Part shown: positions 51,853 through 61,047 of the stretch, one piece after another
Position numbering within the stretch: position 1 is the stretch's first letter
Layout: each line of letters begins with the position of its first letter
Assembly: GCF_026339995.1 (NCBI RefSeq)
Contig: NZ_JAPEPT010000003.1
Coordinates: 62,001 to 126,000, forward strand
Length of the DNA stretch: 64,000 bases
Direction: 5' to 3'
Source: Streptomyces sp. NBC_01481
GTDB taxonomy: Bacteria > Actinomycetota > Actinomycetes > Streptomycetales > Streptomycetaceae
Notes under the pieces: model-generated
Databases searched by the model: none
Told to the model about the DNA's origin: nothing
Seen by the model: the letters and a program-made list of their open reading frames with translations, nothing else
Made by a program: the position numbers and the translations under genes

Positions 51853-54180
51853 GTGCAGCCTGCGGGAAATCTTGCCAAACCGGTAAGTATGTCCGAATCC
51901 GGTCTTCATGGAGAACTTGGGGGAGTTGCGGGTAGAGGGGGAGGTCTGGCCCAGATGCGCCTGGCAATTGTCGGCGGCGGCCCGTACTGCACCTACGCAA
52001 TGGAGCGCCTTGCCGCTTCCGTGGCCTCTCATGACGGTTCCGTCAAGCTCGACATCCACGTCTTCGACCGCACCGGTCATTTCGGTGCTGGTGGGGTGCA
52101 CAGCGACGCGCAGGCTCCCACGAGCTTCCTCAACCGCATCGCCAAGCATGTGTCTTTCGGTGCGGACGAGAGCGTCGAAGACGCAGGTCCGCTGCTTCCC
52201 GCGGAGCTTCGCCCCAACTTGTACGACTGGTGCAGGCGAAAGTTCGACGACACCGGGGATCCCCGCTTCGACATAGATCCGGACAGTTGGCCCAAGCGCT
52301 ACCTGCACGGCCTCGCGCTGCGTGAGCACTTTTCCGAGTATGTGGAAATTCTGCGCTCCCAGCCCTCGGTCACGGTGACCCTGCACCATAGCGAGGTCAC
52401 CGACATCGAGGACCTCGCCGAAAAGGGAGAAGAGGGCCCGCTTCTCATCACGTCGGCCCCCGTGGATGACGAACAGAACGGTGCCGTGACGCGGACGGCC
52501 GTCGATCAAGTCCTCCTCCTGACCGGTCACTCCTACAACGATCCCATGCGCTCGGAGCGCACCCGCCGGTGGGCCGAGTCCGCCGCACGTGTACCGGGTT
52601 CCCTGTTCGTGCCCAGCGCCTATCCGCTGCGTGAGCAACTCACTCCGGCGAATGCGGGCCCCGGCCAGGTGGTCGGTTGCGCCGGAACGATGCTCACGGG
52701 TATCGACGTTATCCTGCACCTCACGGAGGGCCGCGGCGGCCGCTTTCAGCGGGCCGCTACTGGTGAACTGCGCTACGTGCCTTCCGGGCAGGAGCCGAGT
52801 TCCATCGTCGCCTTCAGCGAATCCGGTCTGTTCGCCTTCGCCCGGCCCCACGAGTCCGGTCCGTCCGGTGCGAAGAAGAATAAGCGGAAAGGAATATTCC
52901 TCACCTTAGAAGCCATTGACCGGCTGCGCGAGAACTTCGGGAGCGACCCGGTCAGGGTGAGCCGATCGGTATCGCGCCAAATCGACTACGAGCGACACCT
53001 GTTCCCGCTCATCGTCGCCGAAATGTGGTTGCTGTACTACGAGACCCTGTTCGGCGCCGACTTCGGCGGGCACCTCGCGGAAGCCACGGCCGTCGCCCGG
53101 CAGGACTTCCTCGACCGGACCGCGGAGACCGCATCGACCGAGGAATCAGTCCGCATGCTGACGGCGCCGATCGAGCGCGTCGTCGCGGAGGCCGTCGACG
53201 CCCTGGAGTCACTCCTCCTCGGCCGTTCCCCGTACGCCTCGCTCCGCGCCGAGGTGCGGCCCTGGTGCTTCGACACCCTGCTGTGGCGCTACGTGGACGT
53301 GGTTCTCGGAGAGAGCGCCAGGGAGCGGCTGGAAGCCGCGCTCGACGACCCGGCCGAGGTGGCCTCGATCGTCGCCGGCCTGGAATCGCCGAGCCGGCAC
53401 GCTGTCCTTCCCTCCGGCAACCTGTTCTCCTGGGAACGCACCCTCGACCCCATCGCGCCGAGTGATCAGACGTCGCCCGAGCAGTACCGCAAGGCGATGG
53501 TCGAGTTCATGACGGTCGATCACATCTGGGCGCGGCAGGGCATCTTCACCAGCCCCGCCAAGACCGCGGCGGACGGCGTCTGGCGCGGTCTTCGCCCCGC
53601 CGTCGTGCACGCCGTCAACTTCGGCGGCCTGCACGCCGATGCGCACCGCACCTTCCTCGGCAGCTGGCTGCGCCAGCACAACCGACTGGCGTACGGACCG
53701 GTGCCGGAGGTCATGGAGCGGATCCAGGCGCTCATCGAGCACGGAATCCTGGACGTGTCCCCGGGACCGCGGGCCCAGGTGGACACGGACGGCGACACCC
53801 TCGTCGTCAGAGGCCCGCGCACCGGCGCCGTCCGCCCGATCGACGTCCTGGTCGACGGCCGGGTCCCCTCCTTCGACGCCTCGGCCGACATCGCGCCGCT
53901 CTACCCGAACCTGCTGCGCCGCGGTCTCGTACGCGTCTGGCGCAACCCGCACACCGGCGGCGGCGAAGCCTTCGAACCGGGCGGCCTCGACCTCACCGAG
54001 GACTTCCGGGTGATCCGCCCGGACGGTTCAGTCGACGACCGGATCTCCGTGCTCGGCCCCGCCATCGAGGGGCAGCGGTTCTTCCAGGGCGGCGCGATGA
54101 AGCCCGACGCGAACCACCACGCCATGCGAAACGTCCTCTGCTGGCTGCGCACCTTCTGGAAGCAGACCACAGCAGCCTGA
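51853..54180 (+). CDS. Large FAD/NAD(P)-binding oxidoreductase of the NRPS-PKS cluster
   Basis: A 775-residue protein from GTG 51853 with a GGGGGAG site; ATG 51955 (MRLAIVGGGPYC) would give the bare Rossmann start. The nucleotide-binding motif AIVGGGPYCTYAMERLAAS opens a domain like the FAD/NAD(P)-binding family that carries HFGAGGVHSDAQAPTSFLNRIAKHV and VDQVLLLTGHSYNDP. The long C-terminal part (from about 380) has no motif I recognise. Codon 352 (52906-52908) is TTA, so translation may need bldA tRNA. It heads the plus-strand biosynthetic operon and its stop lies just before the A-T gene. An oxidation of a carrier-bound or free amino acid is plausible but unproven. Confidence 0.8.
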   Translation: MQPAGNLAKPVSMSESGLHGELGGVAGRGGGLAQMRLAIVGGGPYCTYAMERLAASVASHDGSVKLDIHVFDRTGHFGAGGVHSDAQAPTSFLNRIAKHVSFGADESVEDAGPLLPAELRPNLYDWCRRKFDDTGDPRFDIDPDSWPKRYLHGLALREHFSEYVEILRSQPSVTVTLHHSEVTDIEDLAEKGEEGPLLITSAPVDDEQNGAVTRTAVDQVLLLTGHSYNDPMRSERTRRWAESAARVPGSLFVPSAYPLREQLTPANAGPGQVVGCAGTMLTGIDVILHLTEGRGGRFQRAATGELRYVPSGQEPSSIVAFSESGLFAFARPHESGPSGAKKNKRKGIFLTLEAIDRLRENFGSDPVRVSRSVSRQIDYERHLFPLIVAEMWLLYYETLFGADFGGHLAEATAVARQDFLDRTAETASTEESVRMLTAPIERVVAEAVDALESLLLGRSPYASLRAEVRPWCFDTLLWRYVDVVLGESARERLEAALDDPAEVASIVAGLESPSRHAVLPSGNLFSWERTLDPIAPSDQTSPEQYRKAMVEFMTVDHIWARQGIFTSPAKTAADGVWRGLRPAVVHAVNFGGLHADAHRTFLGSWLRQHNRLAYGPVPEVMERIQALIEHGILDVSPGPRAQVDTDGDTLVVRGPRTGAVRPIDVLVDGRVPSFDASADIAPLYPNLLRRGLVRVWRNPHTGGGEAFEPGGLDLTEDFRVIRPDGSVDDRISVLGPAIEGQRFFQGGAMKPDANHHAMRNVLCWLRTFWKQTTAA

Positions 54181-54238
54181 CGTGGCCCACGCGCCGGACC
54201 TTCGCCCGTATCCGACCTCTCAAGAGACGCCACTCGTC

Positions 54239-56080
54239 ATGGACACCCAGAATGCCTACTCCCGGGCCGACAATGTGGCCGGAGTTCACCACCCCATCGG
54301 ACAGCACGCGCAGCACCACCCCGACGCGCTCGCCGTGCACGAGGCGACCACCGGACATCGCCTCACCTACCGCGACCTGTGGAACCTGGCCGGTTCCGTC
54401 GCCGCGCGGCTGACCGCCGCGGGCGTCGGCCCCGGCGACGCCTGCGGGATCGCCCTGGACCGCAGTGCGGACCTCGTGGTGGCCATGCTCGCCGTGGCCC
54501 GCGCGGGAGCACGCTACGTACCACTGGACAACGGCGCGCCGGCGCGCCGCTCCGCCGCACAGCTGACCGACACCGCGGCGCGCGCCATCATCGGCGCACC
54601 CGGCGACGTCGCCCGTGTGCAGGCGCTGGCTCCGGGACTGCCCGTGATCGAGGTGGTCCGTGAGTGCGCGGGCGACCCCCTGGGCACGAGTCACGCGAGC
54701 GGTCTTGACGACGCGCTGTACGTGAACTTCACCTCCGGAACGAGCGGCCTGCCCAAGGCCGTCGTCGTGCCCCACCGTGCGGTGCGCCGCCTCGTCGACG
54801 ACCCGACGTACTGCACCCTCGGGCCGGGCACCCGCGTGGGCAACGCCGCCAACCCGAGTTTCGACGCCACCACGTTCGAGATCTGGGCGACCCTGTCCGC
54901 CCGAGCCACCGTCGTGGTCCTGCCGCCCGTGGTCGCCGCCGGCCTCGACGGCTGGCTGGAACTGCTGCGCACCGAGCGGGTCGACGCACTGTTCCTGACC
55001 ACGGCGCTGTTCCACATGATCGCCCATGAGCGTCCGGCCGCCCTGGGCGTCCTGGACACCCTGCTCGTGGGCGGCGAAGCCCTCACGCCCGAGGCCGCGA
55101 GCCGCGTGCTCGCGGCCGGACCGCCGAAGCGTCTGGTCAACGTGTACGGACCGACGGAGGCCACCACCTTCGCCACGTACTACGACCTCACGCCCGAGCG
55201 CCTCGACCACACGGACCGGGTGCCGATCGGCCACGCCATCCAGCACACCACGCTCCACGTGCTCGGACCCGACCTGCTCCCCGTCCCGGACGGAGAGCGC
55301 GGCGAACTGTGCATCGGCGGACCGGGCGTCGCGCTCGGATATGAAGGCCGCCCCGACCTCACGGCCGAACGGTTCGTCACCGTTCCCGGTTCCGAGGACC
55401 TGGGCACGCTGTACCGCACGGGCGACGTGGTGAGCAGGGGCCGGGACGGCCGACTGGAGATTTTCGGGCGCCTCGACCGGCAGGTGAAGGTGCGGGGCTT
55501 CCGCGTCGAGCTGGAGGAGATCGAGCGGGCAGCCGTCGCCACGGGACTCGTCGAGACCGCGGTGGTCGAGAAGATCGCCGAAGGGGCCTCGGCCGCGCTC
55601 GTCGGCTTCGTGGTGCCGGCGGGCCACGACGGCCTCGAACACGCCGCTGTCGTAGGCAAGTTGCAGGCCGCTCTCGCCGAGGTGCTGCCCGACTACATGC
55701 TTCCGGCCCGGTGGAGCGTTCTGGACCGGCTGCCGCTCGGCTCCACCGGCAAGGTGGACCGTGCCGCACTGCTGGCGGCCGGTGCCGAGGCGGGAACGCC
55801 GCAGCCGGCACCCGCCGGTTCCGCCGATGACGGACTCCCCGAGGCGGACACCGTGCCCCGCGACGTCCTGCGCCTGTGGTGCGAGGTCCTCGACGTGCCC
55901 GACGCCCGCGTCGACGACAACTTCATCGCGTCCGGTGGCAACTCCATCCTCGCGATCCAGCTGTCGTCGCGCATCAGCGAGGCCGCGTCGGTCGACCTCG
56001 GCCCTGCGGACGTCCTGCTGGCGGCCGACTTGACCGAACTGATCGACGTGGTGCGGCGCTCGATGTCCGGTCGCGGCTGA
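54239..56080 (+). CDS. NRPS adenylation-carrier didomain protein
   Basis: A 613-residue A-T protein from ATG 54239; an in-frame GTG at 54182, directly after the previous stop, would add 19 residues. Adenylation motifs: VNFTSGTSGLPKAVVVPHR, NPSFDATTFEIWA, NVYGPTEATTFATYYD, YRTGDVVSRGRDGRLEIFGRLDRQVKVRG and GSTGKVDR. The specificity positions read roughly D-A-F-L-L-G-V-T-F-K, a hydrophobic pocket; I do not assign a substrate. The carrier site FIASGGNSILAIQL has its Ser near residue 569. With no condensation domain of its own it is probably the loading module that feeds the following C-A-T-C protein. Confidence 0.9.
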   Translation: MDTQNAYSRADNVAGVHHPIGQHAQHHPDALAVHEATTGHRLTYRDLWNLAGSVAARLTAAGVGPGDACGIALDRSADLVVAMLAVARAGARYVPLDNGAPARRSAAQLTDTAARAIIGAPGDVARVQALAPGLPVIEVVRECAGDPLGTSHASGLDDALYVNFTSGTSGLPKAVVVPHRAVRRLVDDPTYCTLGPGTRVGNAANPSFDATTFEIWATLSARATVVVLPPVVAAGLDGWLELLRTERVDALFLTTALFHMIAHERPAALGVLDTLLVGGEALTPEAASRVLAAGPPKRLVNVYGPTEATTFATYYDLTPERLDHTDRVPIGHAIQHTTLHVLGPDLLPVPDGERGELCIGGPGVALGYEGRPDLTAERFVTVPGSEDLGTLYRTGDVVSRGRDGRLEIFGRLDRQVKVRGFRVELEEIERAAVATGLVETAVVEKIAEGASAALVGFVVPAGHDGLEHAAVVGKLQAALAEVLPDYMLPARWSVLDRLPLGSTGKVDRAALLAAGAEAGTPQPAPAGSADDGLPEADTVPRDVLRLWCEVLDVPDARVDDNFIASGGNSILAIQLSSRISEAASVDLGPADVLLAADLTELIDVVRRSMSGRG

Positions 56081-56095
56081 CGGATGGGGACGAAA

Positions 56096-59000
56096 ATGAC
56101 TGATCAGAACAACCCGGTCCTCGGCCGACGCGGCGCGGCCGAGGCGCCCCTTTCCGCGGTGCAGCAGAGCCTGTGGTTCATCGAGCAGGCTCATCCCGGC
56201 ACTGCCGCCTACAACGTGCCACTGCTGCTCCGCTGGAGCGAAACGGTGGACCTGCCCGCCCTGCGCCGGGCCTTACAACACCTGACAACTCGTCATGAGG
56301 CGCTGCGCACCACGTACTCGTCGCACGACGGCCGGCCCGTGCAGGTCGTGGGCCCGCCCCGTGCCGTCGACGTCACGGTGAGTGCGCTCGACGCGCGGCC
56401 GGGTCCGGACGAGCTTGACGCCGTTGCACGGGTCCCCTTCGACCTGGAGAGCGGACCCCTGCTGCGGTGCCACCTGTGGCAGGGGGCGCCCGAGGGCGAC
56501 ACCCTGCTGCTGACGGCGCATCACATCGCCTTCGACGGCTGGTCCCTGGCGACGTTCTTCGACGACCTGCGCGAGGCGTACGACGCGGCCCCCTCCCGGG
56601 GCCTCGTCGCGTCCGGCGAACCGGCGCTCCAGTACGCCGACTTCGCCGCGTGGGAGAGTGAGTCCTGGCAGCAGCGCGACGTGGAGGGCCGGGCCGCGCG
56701 ACGGGCCGACGAGCTGGCCGAGGCGGCCGACTCGCCGCTGTTCCCCGGCCGAGGCGCGCACACCGACGACGTCCGCACGGGCGGTCATCTGACGTTCTCC
56801 GTGCCCGCGGACCTGTGGGAGGAGACCGGCCTGGTGGCCACCCGGCTGCGGGCCACGCCCTTCGTCGTGCTCTTCGCCGCTTTCCAGGAGGTGCTGCGCC
56901 GCTGGTCGGGGGCGGCGGACTTCGTCGTCGGCACCGTCATGGCGAACCGCCCGAAGCCCGTCCTGGAGGGCGTGGTCGGCTGCTTCGTCAACATGGTTCC
57001 GCTCCGGTGCAGTCCTGCACCCGACATCACGTTCGAAGAGCTGTGCCTGCGGTCGCGTACGGAGTCCTTCCGGTCCCTGGCCCACCAGGACATCCCCTTC
57101 GACCGGCTCACGGCACTGACCGCCGCCAAGCGGGGATCCGGCCGGGGCCCGCTGGTGGAGGTCGCCTTCGGCCTGCAGAACATGCCGGCCCCCCGCGAGT
57201 CGGGCCACCACCGCTGGGAGCAGCCGGAACTCCTGCCCACCGGCACTGCCCGGTACGACCTGCTGCTCCTGATCGAGCAGCGTGCCGATGGGGTCGTCGG
57301 CACCATCGAGTACGACCTCGCGCTCTGTTCCGAAGAGACGGCCGAGCGCTTCCGGGACGCCTATCTCGCACTCCTCGCCGCGGCCGTGCGCGCCCCGGAG
57401 ACCGCGCTCGCCGCGCTCCCGCTGTCCAGCAGGGCCCCGGGCGCCGCCATCCCGGGCATCCTGGCCGGACCCCGCAAGGACCTGAGCAGAAACGAACCGC
57501 CCGCCGACCGGACGCTGCTCGACGTGATCGCCTCCCGGCTGGCCGACGACCCGCACGCCACCGCCGTCCGTGTGGGCGACACCCGGCTCAGCAGGGGCGA
57601 GCTCGACGACTGGTCCTGGTCGGTTGCCGCGAGCCTCGGCTCCGAAGGCGCAGGCGGCATCGGCGGCGTCGTCCCCGTGCTCGCCGCGCGCGGCCCCGCC
57701 CTGGTGGCGGGCTGGCTCGGCACCCTGCGTGCGGGCAGCGCCTACGTCCCGCTGAACCTGGACACACCCGTCGAGCGCCTGGAGCACGTACTCGGCGACC
57801 TGGACGCCCGGGTCGTCCTCGCCGACGAGGCAGGGGCCGCGGCGCTCCGGCGGGTGAACACCGACGTACGCGTGATCGATGTGGCGGCTCTCCGGCACGG
57901 CTCCCAGGGCGAACGACGGTCTCCCGCGCTCACCGGGGACGACACCGCCGTGGTCATCTACACCTCGGGCACCACGGGCCGGCCCAAGAGCGTCCCCGTG
58001 CCGCACCGCGGACTCGCCAACACCGTGCTGTGGTGGGCCGATGACGCCGGGCTGGGGCCGGACGACAGGCTGCTGTGCGTCGTGGGCACCTCGTTCGACC
58101 CGGCGACCTTCGAGACCTTCCGCGCGCTTGCCTCGGGCGCGGAACTGGTCTACGCCGACGACGTCGAGCGCAAGGACGGCCGGGCCCTGCTCCGCCTCCT
58201 GCGCACCAGCACCGTGGTGTCCATGACGCCCGGCCTGTTGCGCGCCGCGCTGGACGCCGAAGACACGGCAGACACCGCAGGCGTCGGGCCCGCCGGGACC
58301 TCGCTGCGGCTGATCCACCTCGGCGGCGAGAAGCTCACCCGTGCCCTCGCCGCGGAGTGCGCACAGCGCTGGCAGGTGTCCCTGCGCAACGTCTACGGGC
58401 CCTCCGAGGTCTCGTGCACCAGCCTGTCGGCGTCGGTCGACCCGGACGACCCGCAGGCGCCGCCGATCGGCTCACCCGTGTGGAACACCCGGGCCTATGT
58501 GCTCGGGCCCGCCGGGGAGGAGCTGCCGCCCGGCGTGCCCGGCGAGCTCTACCTCGCGGGGGACGGCGTGTCCCGGGGCTATCTCGGCCGCCCCGACCTC
58601 ACCGCCGCGGCCTTCCTCGCGGACCCGTTCGCCCCGGCTGATGAGCCGGACGCCCGGATGTACCGGACCGGGGACCGCGTCGTGGTCCGCGGCGACGGTC
58701 TGATCGAGTACCTCGGCCGCGCCGACGACCAGGTCAAGATCCTCGGCAACCGGATCGAACCCGCCGAGGTCGCCGCACTCCTCGAGGAGCAGCACGATGC
58801 GGTGCTGTCCGCCGCGGTCACCGTCGACGAGGACGACCCCGAGCGCCTGATCGCGTACGTCGTGCTCGCCGACACCGGCGCGGCGCCGACCCATGACGAA
58901 CTGGTCGGGCCGCTGCTGCGCTGGCTGCCCGCGGCGGTCCTGCCCGGCGCGGTCCATGCGGTGGACGCACTGCCCATGACCCCGAACGACAAGATCGACT

Positions 59001-60727
59001 TCCGGGCGCTGCGCGCGCTGCGTCGCGTCCCGCTGCTCCGGGCCGAGCGCCGGGCGGCCGAGCTGGACCCGGCACAGCGGTGGGCGAGCGAGCAGTTCCT
59101 GTCCGCGTTGGGAGCCGACGGCCGGCTCGGTGCCTCCGCGGAGGCGCTCCGTGCGGGTTCGCTCGCCCCCGACGACGACTTCTTCGCCCTGGGCGGGCAC
59201 TCGCTGCTGGCCGTGCGCATGCTGGCCGCCATCGAGCGCGAGGACGGCGCCGCGCCGGCGCTGGGGGCCTTCCTCGCACAGCCGACCGTGGACGGCCTCG
59301 CCCGGCTGCGGGAGACCGCACCCGGCGGGCCGCGGCACGGTGCGGCACCGACGCCGCAGGACGGCCGTCACCCGGCGACTCCGATCCAGCAGCGCATGCT
59401 GTTCCTGGACCGGCTCGCCAGCCAGCGCACCGCCTACCTGGCGCCCACCGTCGTGGAGTTCACCGGCCCGGTCGACCGCCAGGCCCTGGCCCAGGCCCTG
59501 ACCCACGTCCTCGGACACCACCCGGCGCTGCGCTCCAGGTTCGCCCTGGACCGCGACAGCAGGCAGGTCTTCTACACGACCGACGGCACCGCCCCCGAGG
59601 TCGGCGTGAGCGACTGGACCGGGCTCGGCGGCGAGCGGTTCGCGGAGCACCTGAAGGAGCTGTGCTGGACGCCGTTCGACCTCGCCGAGGAGGCTCCGGC
59701 CCGGGCGGAGATCGCCGCGGTCGGCGACCGGACCGTGCTGGTCCTGGTGTGCCACCACATCGTCGCCGACGGCTGGGCCCAGCAGCTTCTGATGCGGCAG
59801 CTGGGGGAGGCGTACCAGGCGGTCGTGGCCGGTGTCCGGCCCGACCTGCCCCCGGCGGTCCACCCCGGCGCGCTGCCCGACGGCTGGGCCGCACTCGGCG
59901 CCGACCAACGCGCGGCCCGCACCGAGGTGTTGCTGGAACGGCTGCGCGGAGCGCCCACCGACATCGCGCTCCCGCGCGACCGCGAGCGCCCGTCCGTGCA
60001 GGACACCGCGGCGGACAGCTGCGCCGTTCGGCTGTCCGGGGCCACCAGTGCCCGGCTGCGCGCGGTCCTCGCCGGCGCAGGCGTCACCACTTCGATGGCG
60101 GCCCCCGCCCTGCTGGCCGCGGCGCTCGCGCGGCCCGGCGGCCAGCGCGACTTCCTGTTCGCCTTCCCCTGGGCCGGGCGCGAGAGCGTCGCGGGAACCG
60201 AGGCGGTGGCCGTGCTGATCAGGACGCTGGTGTTGCGGATCGACCTGAGGGACGACCCCACCTGGCGCCAACTCCTCTCCTCCGTACGGAAGGAGAGCCT
60301 GACGAGCTACCAGTACGCAGACGTCCCCTTCGAGGAGCTCGTCGCCGGCCTCGACCCCGGCCGCGGCCTCGGCCGCCCGCCCGTCACCCCGGTCCTCGTG
60401 ACCGCCGCGTCGGGTCCGCCCGCCGTGCCCGACCTCGGGCCTGCGGTACGGGCCCGGCAGGCGCCGCCGCCCGGACTGCGCATCAAGTACGAGCTGGAAC
60501 TGATGCTGCGGGACACCGACGACCGCATCGAGCTCGAACTGTCCTATTCGACGGCCCTGTTCGACCGCACGACCGTCGACGCTCTGCTGAGTGACGTAGC
60601 GCGCGCCGCTGACCTGCTGGCCACGCATCCGGACTCCCGAGTCCTGAACGATTTGACCCCGGCGCCCCAGGGCGCGCACGCCGACCGGCCCGACCAGGGT
60701 CCGGAGACTGGAGAAATACAGCCGTGA
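56096..60727 (+). CDS. Non-ribosomal peptide synthetase, C-A-T-C
   Basis: A 1543-residue NRPS from ATG 56096 (an ATG at 56084 is possible). Order: condensation 1 (about 15-430; AHHIAFDG at 142), adenylation (about 450-985; IYTSGTTGRPKSVPVPHRG near 620, NVYGPSEVSCTSL, YRTGDRVVVRGDGLIEYLGRADDQVKILG), carrier (FFALGGHSLLAVRM, Ser near 1036) and condensation 2 (about 1090-1520; CHHIVADG near 1220). The second motif lacks nothing obvious and should be active. The pocket reads roughly D-P-F-M-I-L-V-C-T-K, with an unusual Pro at position two. Codon 60 (56273-56275) is TTA. The C-terminal condensation domain probably hands the chain on to the free carrier protein that follows. Confidence 0.92.
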   Translation: MTDQNNPVLGRRGAAEAPLSAVQQSLWFIEQAHPGTAAYNVPLLLRWSETVDLPALRRALQHLTTRHEALRTTYSSHDGRPVQVVGPPRAVDVTVSALDARPGPDELDAVARVPFDLESGPLLRCHLWQGAPEGDTLLLTAHHIAFDGWSLATFFDDLREAYDAAPSRGLVASGEPALQYADFAAWESESWQQRDVEGRAARRADELAEAADSPLFPGRGAHTDDVRTGGHLTFSVPADLWEETGLVATRLRATPFVVLFAAFQEVLRRWSGAADFVVGTVMANRPKPVLEGVVGCFVNMVPLRCSPAPDITFEELCLRSRTESFRSLAHQDIPFDRLTALTAAKRGSGRGPLVEVAFGLQNMPAPRESGHHRWEQPELLPTGTARYDLLLLIEQRADGVVGTIEYDLALCSEETAERFRDAYLALLAAAVRAPETALAALPLSSRAPGAAIPGILAGPRKDLSRNEPPADRTLLDVIASRLADDPHATAVRVGDTRLSRGELDDWSWSVAASLGSEGAGGIGGVVPVLAARGPALVAGWLGTLRAGSAYVPLNLDTPVERLEHVLGDLDARVVLADEAGAAALRRVNTDVRVIDVAALRHGSQGERRSPALTGDDTAVVIYTSGTTGRPKSVPVPHRGLANTVLWWADDAGLGPDDRLLCVVGTSFDPATFETFRALASGAELVYADDVERKDGRALLRLLRTSTVVSMTPGLLRAALDAEDTADTAGVGPAGTSLRLIHLGGEKLTRALAAECAQRWQVSLRNVYGPSEVSCTSLSASVDPDDPQAPPIGSPVWNTRAYVLGPAGEELPPGVPGELYLAGDGVSRGYLGRPDLTAAAFLADPFAPADEPDARMYRTGDRVVVRGDGLIEYLGRADDQVKILGNRIEPAEVAALLEEQHDAVLSAAVTVDEDDPERLIAYVVLADTGAAPTHDELVGPLLRWLPAAVLPGAVHAVDALPMTPNDKIDFRALRALRRVPLLRAERRAAELDPAQRWASEQFLSALGADGRLGASAEALRAGSLAPDDDFFALGGHSLLAVRMLAAIEREDGAAPALGAFLAQPTVDGLARLRETAPGGPRHGAAPTPQDGRHPATPIQQRMLFLDRLASQRTAYLAPTVVEFTGPVDRQALAQALTHVLGHHPALRSRFALDRDSRQVFYTTDGTAPEVGVSDWTGLGGERFAEHLKELCWTPFDLAEEAPARAEIAAVGDRTVLVLVCHHIVADGWAQQLLMRQLGEAYQAVVAGVRPDLPPAVHPGALPDGWAALGADQRAARTEVLLERLRGAPTDIALPRDRERPSVQDTAADSCAVRLSGATSARLRAVLAGAGVTTSMAAPALLAAALARPGGQRDFLFAFPWAGRESVAGTEAVAVLIRTLVLRIDLRDDPTWRQLLSSVRKESLTSYQYADVPFEELVAGLDPGRGLGRPPVTPVLVTAASGPPAVPDLGPAVRARQAPPPGLRIKYELELMLRDTDDRIELELSYSTALFDRTTVDALLSDVARAADLLATHPDSRVLNDLTPAPQGAHADRPDQGPETGEIQP

Positions 60728-61047
60728 CGGACCCGACGGAGGACATACGACGGATCTGGAGCACGGTGCTGGGCACCGAGATCCAGGACACCGACGTCAA
60801 CTTCTTCGACGCGGGCGGCCATTCGCTGCTCGTCATGGTGCTCCAGGAGCACTTGGAGGAACTCGCGATTCGCGAGATCGCCCTTGAAGACCTCTTCGAC
60901 CATCCCACCATCCGTGCACAGGCCGGCCTGCTCGCCGCCGGCCCCGATGCCGCTGCCGGTGCCGCGGTCGACGCGGGCCTGGGCGCGCGCGCCCGGTCCC
61001 AGCTGCTCGGCCGCAACCGCTCCGAGACCGTGGAGGACCGGGCATGA
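60724..61047 (+). CDS. Free-standing peptidyl carrier protein
   Basis: A 107-residue carrier domain from GTG 60724, overlapping the NRPS stop in a GTGA junction. The phosphopantetheine site is VNFFDAGGHSLLVM, with the modified Ser at residue 34, and an acidic helix follows (EHLEELAIREIALEDLFDHP). A 30-residue Ala-rich tail may serve as a docking segment. It overlaps the start of the PKS by four bases. It would accept an amino acid or the growing chain from the terminal condensation domain and present it to the ketosynthase. Confidence 0.9.
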   Translation: MTDPTEDIRRIWSTVLGTEIQDTDVNFFDAGGHSLLVMVLQEHLEELAIREIALEDLFDHPTIRAQAGLLAAGPDAAAGAAVDAGLGARARSQLLGRNRSETVEDRA

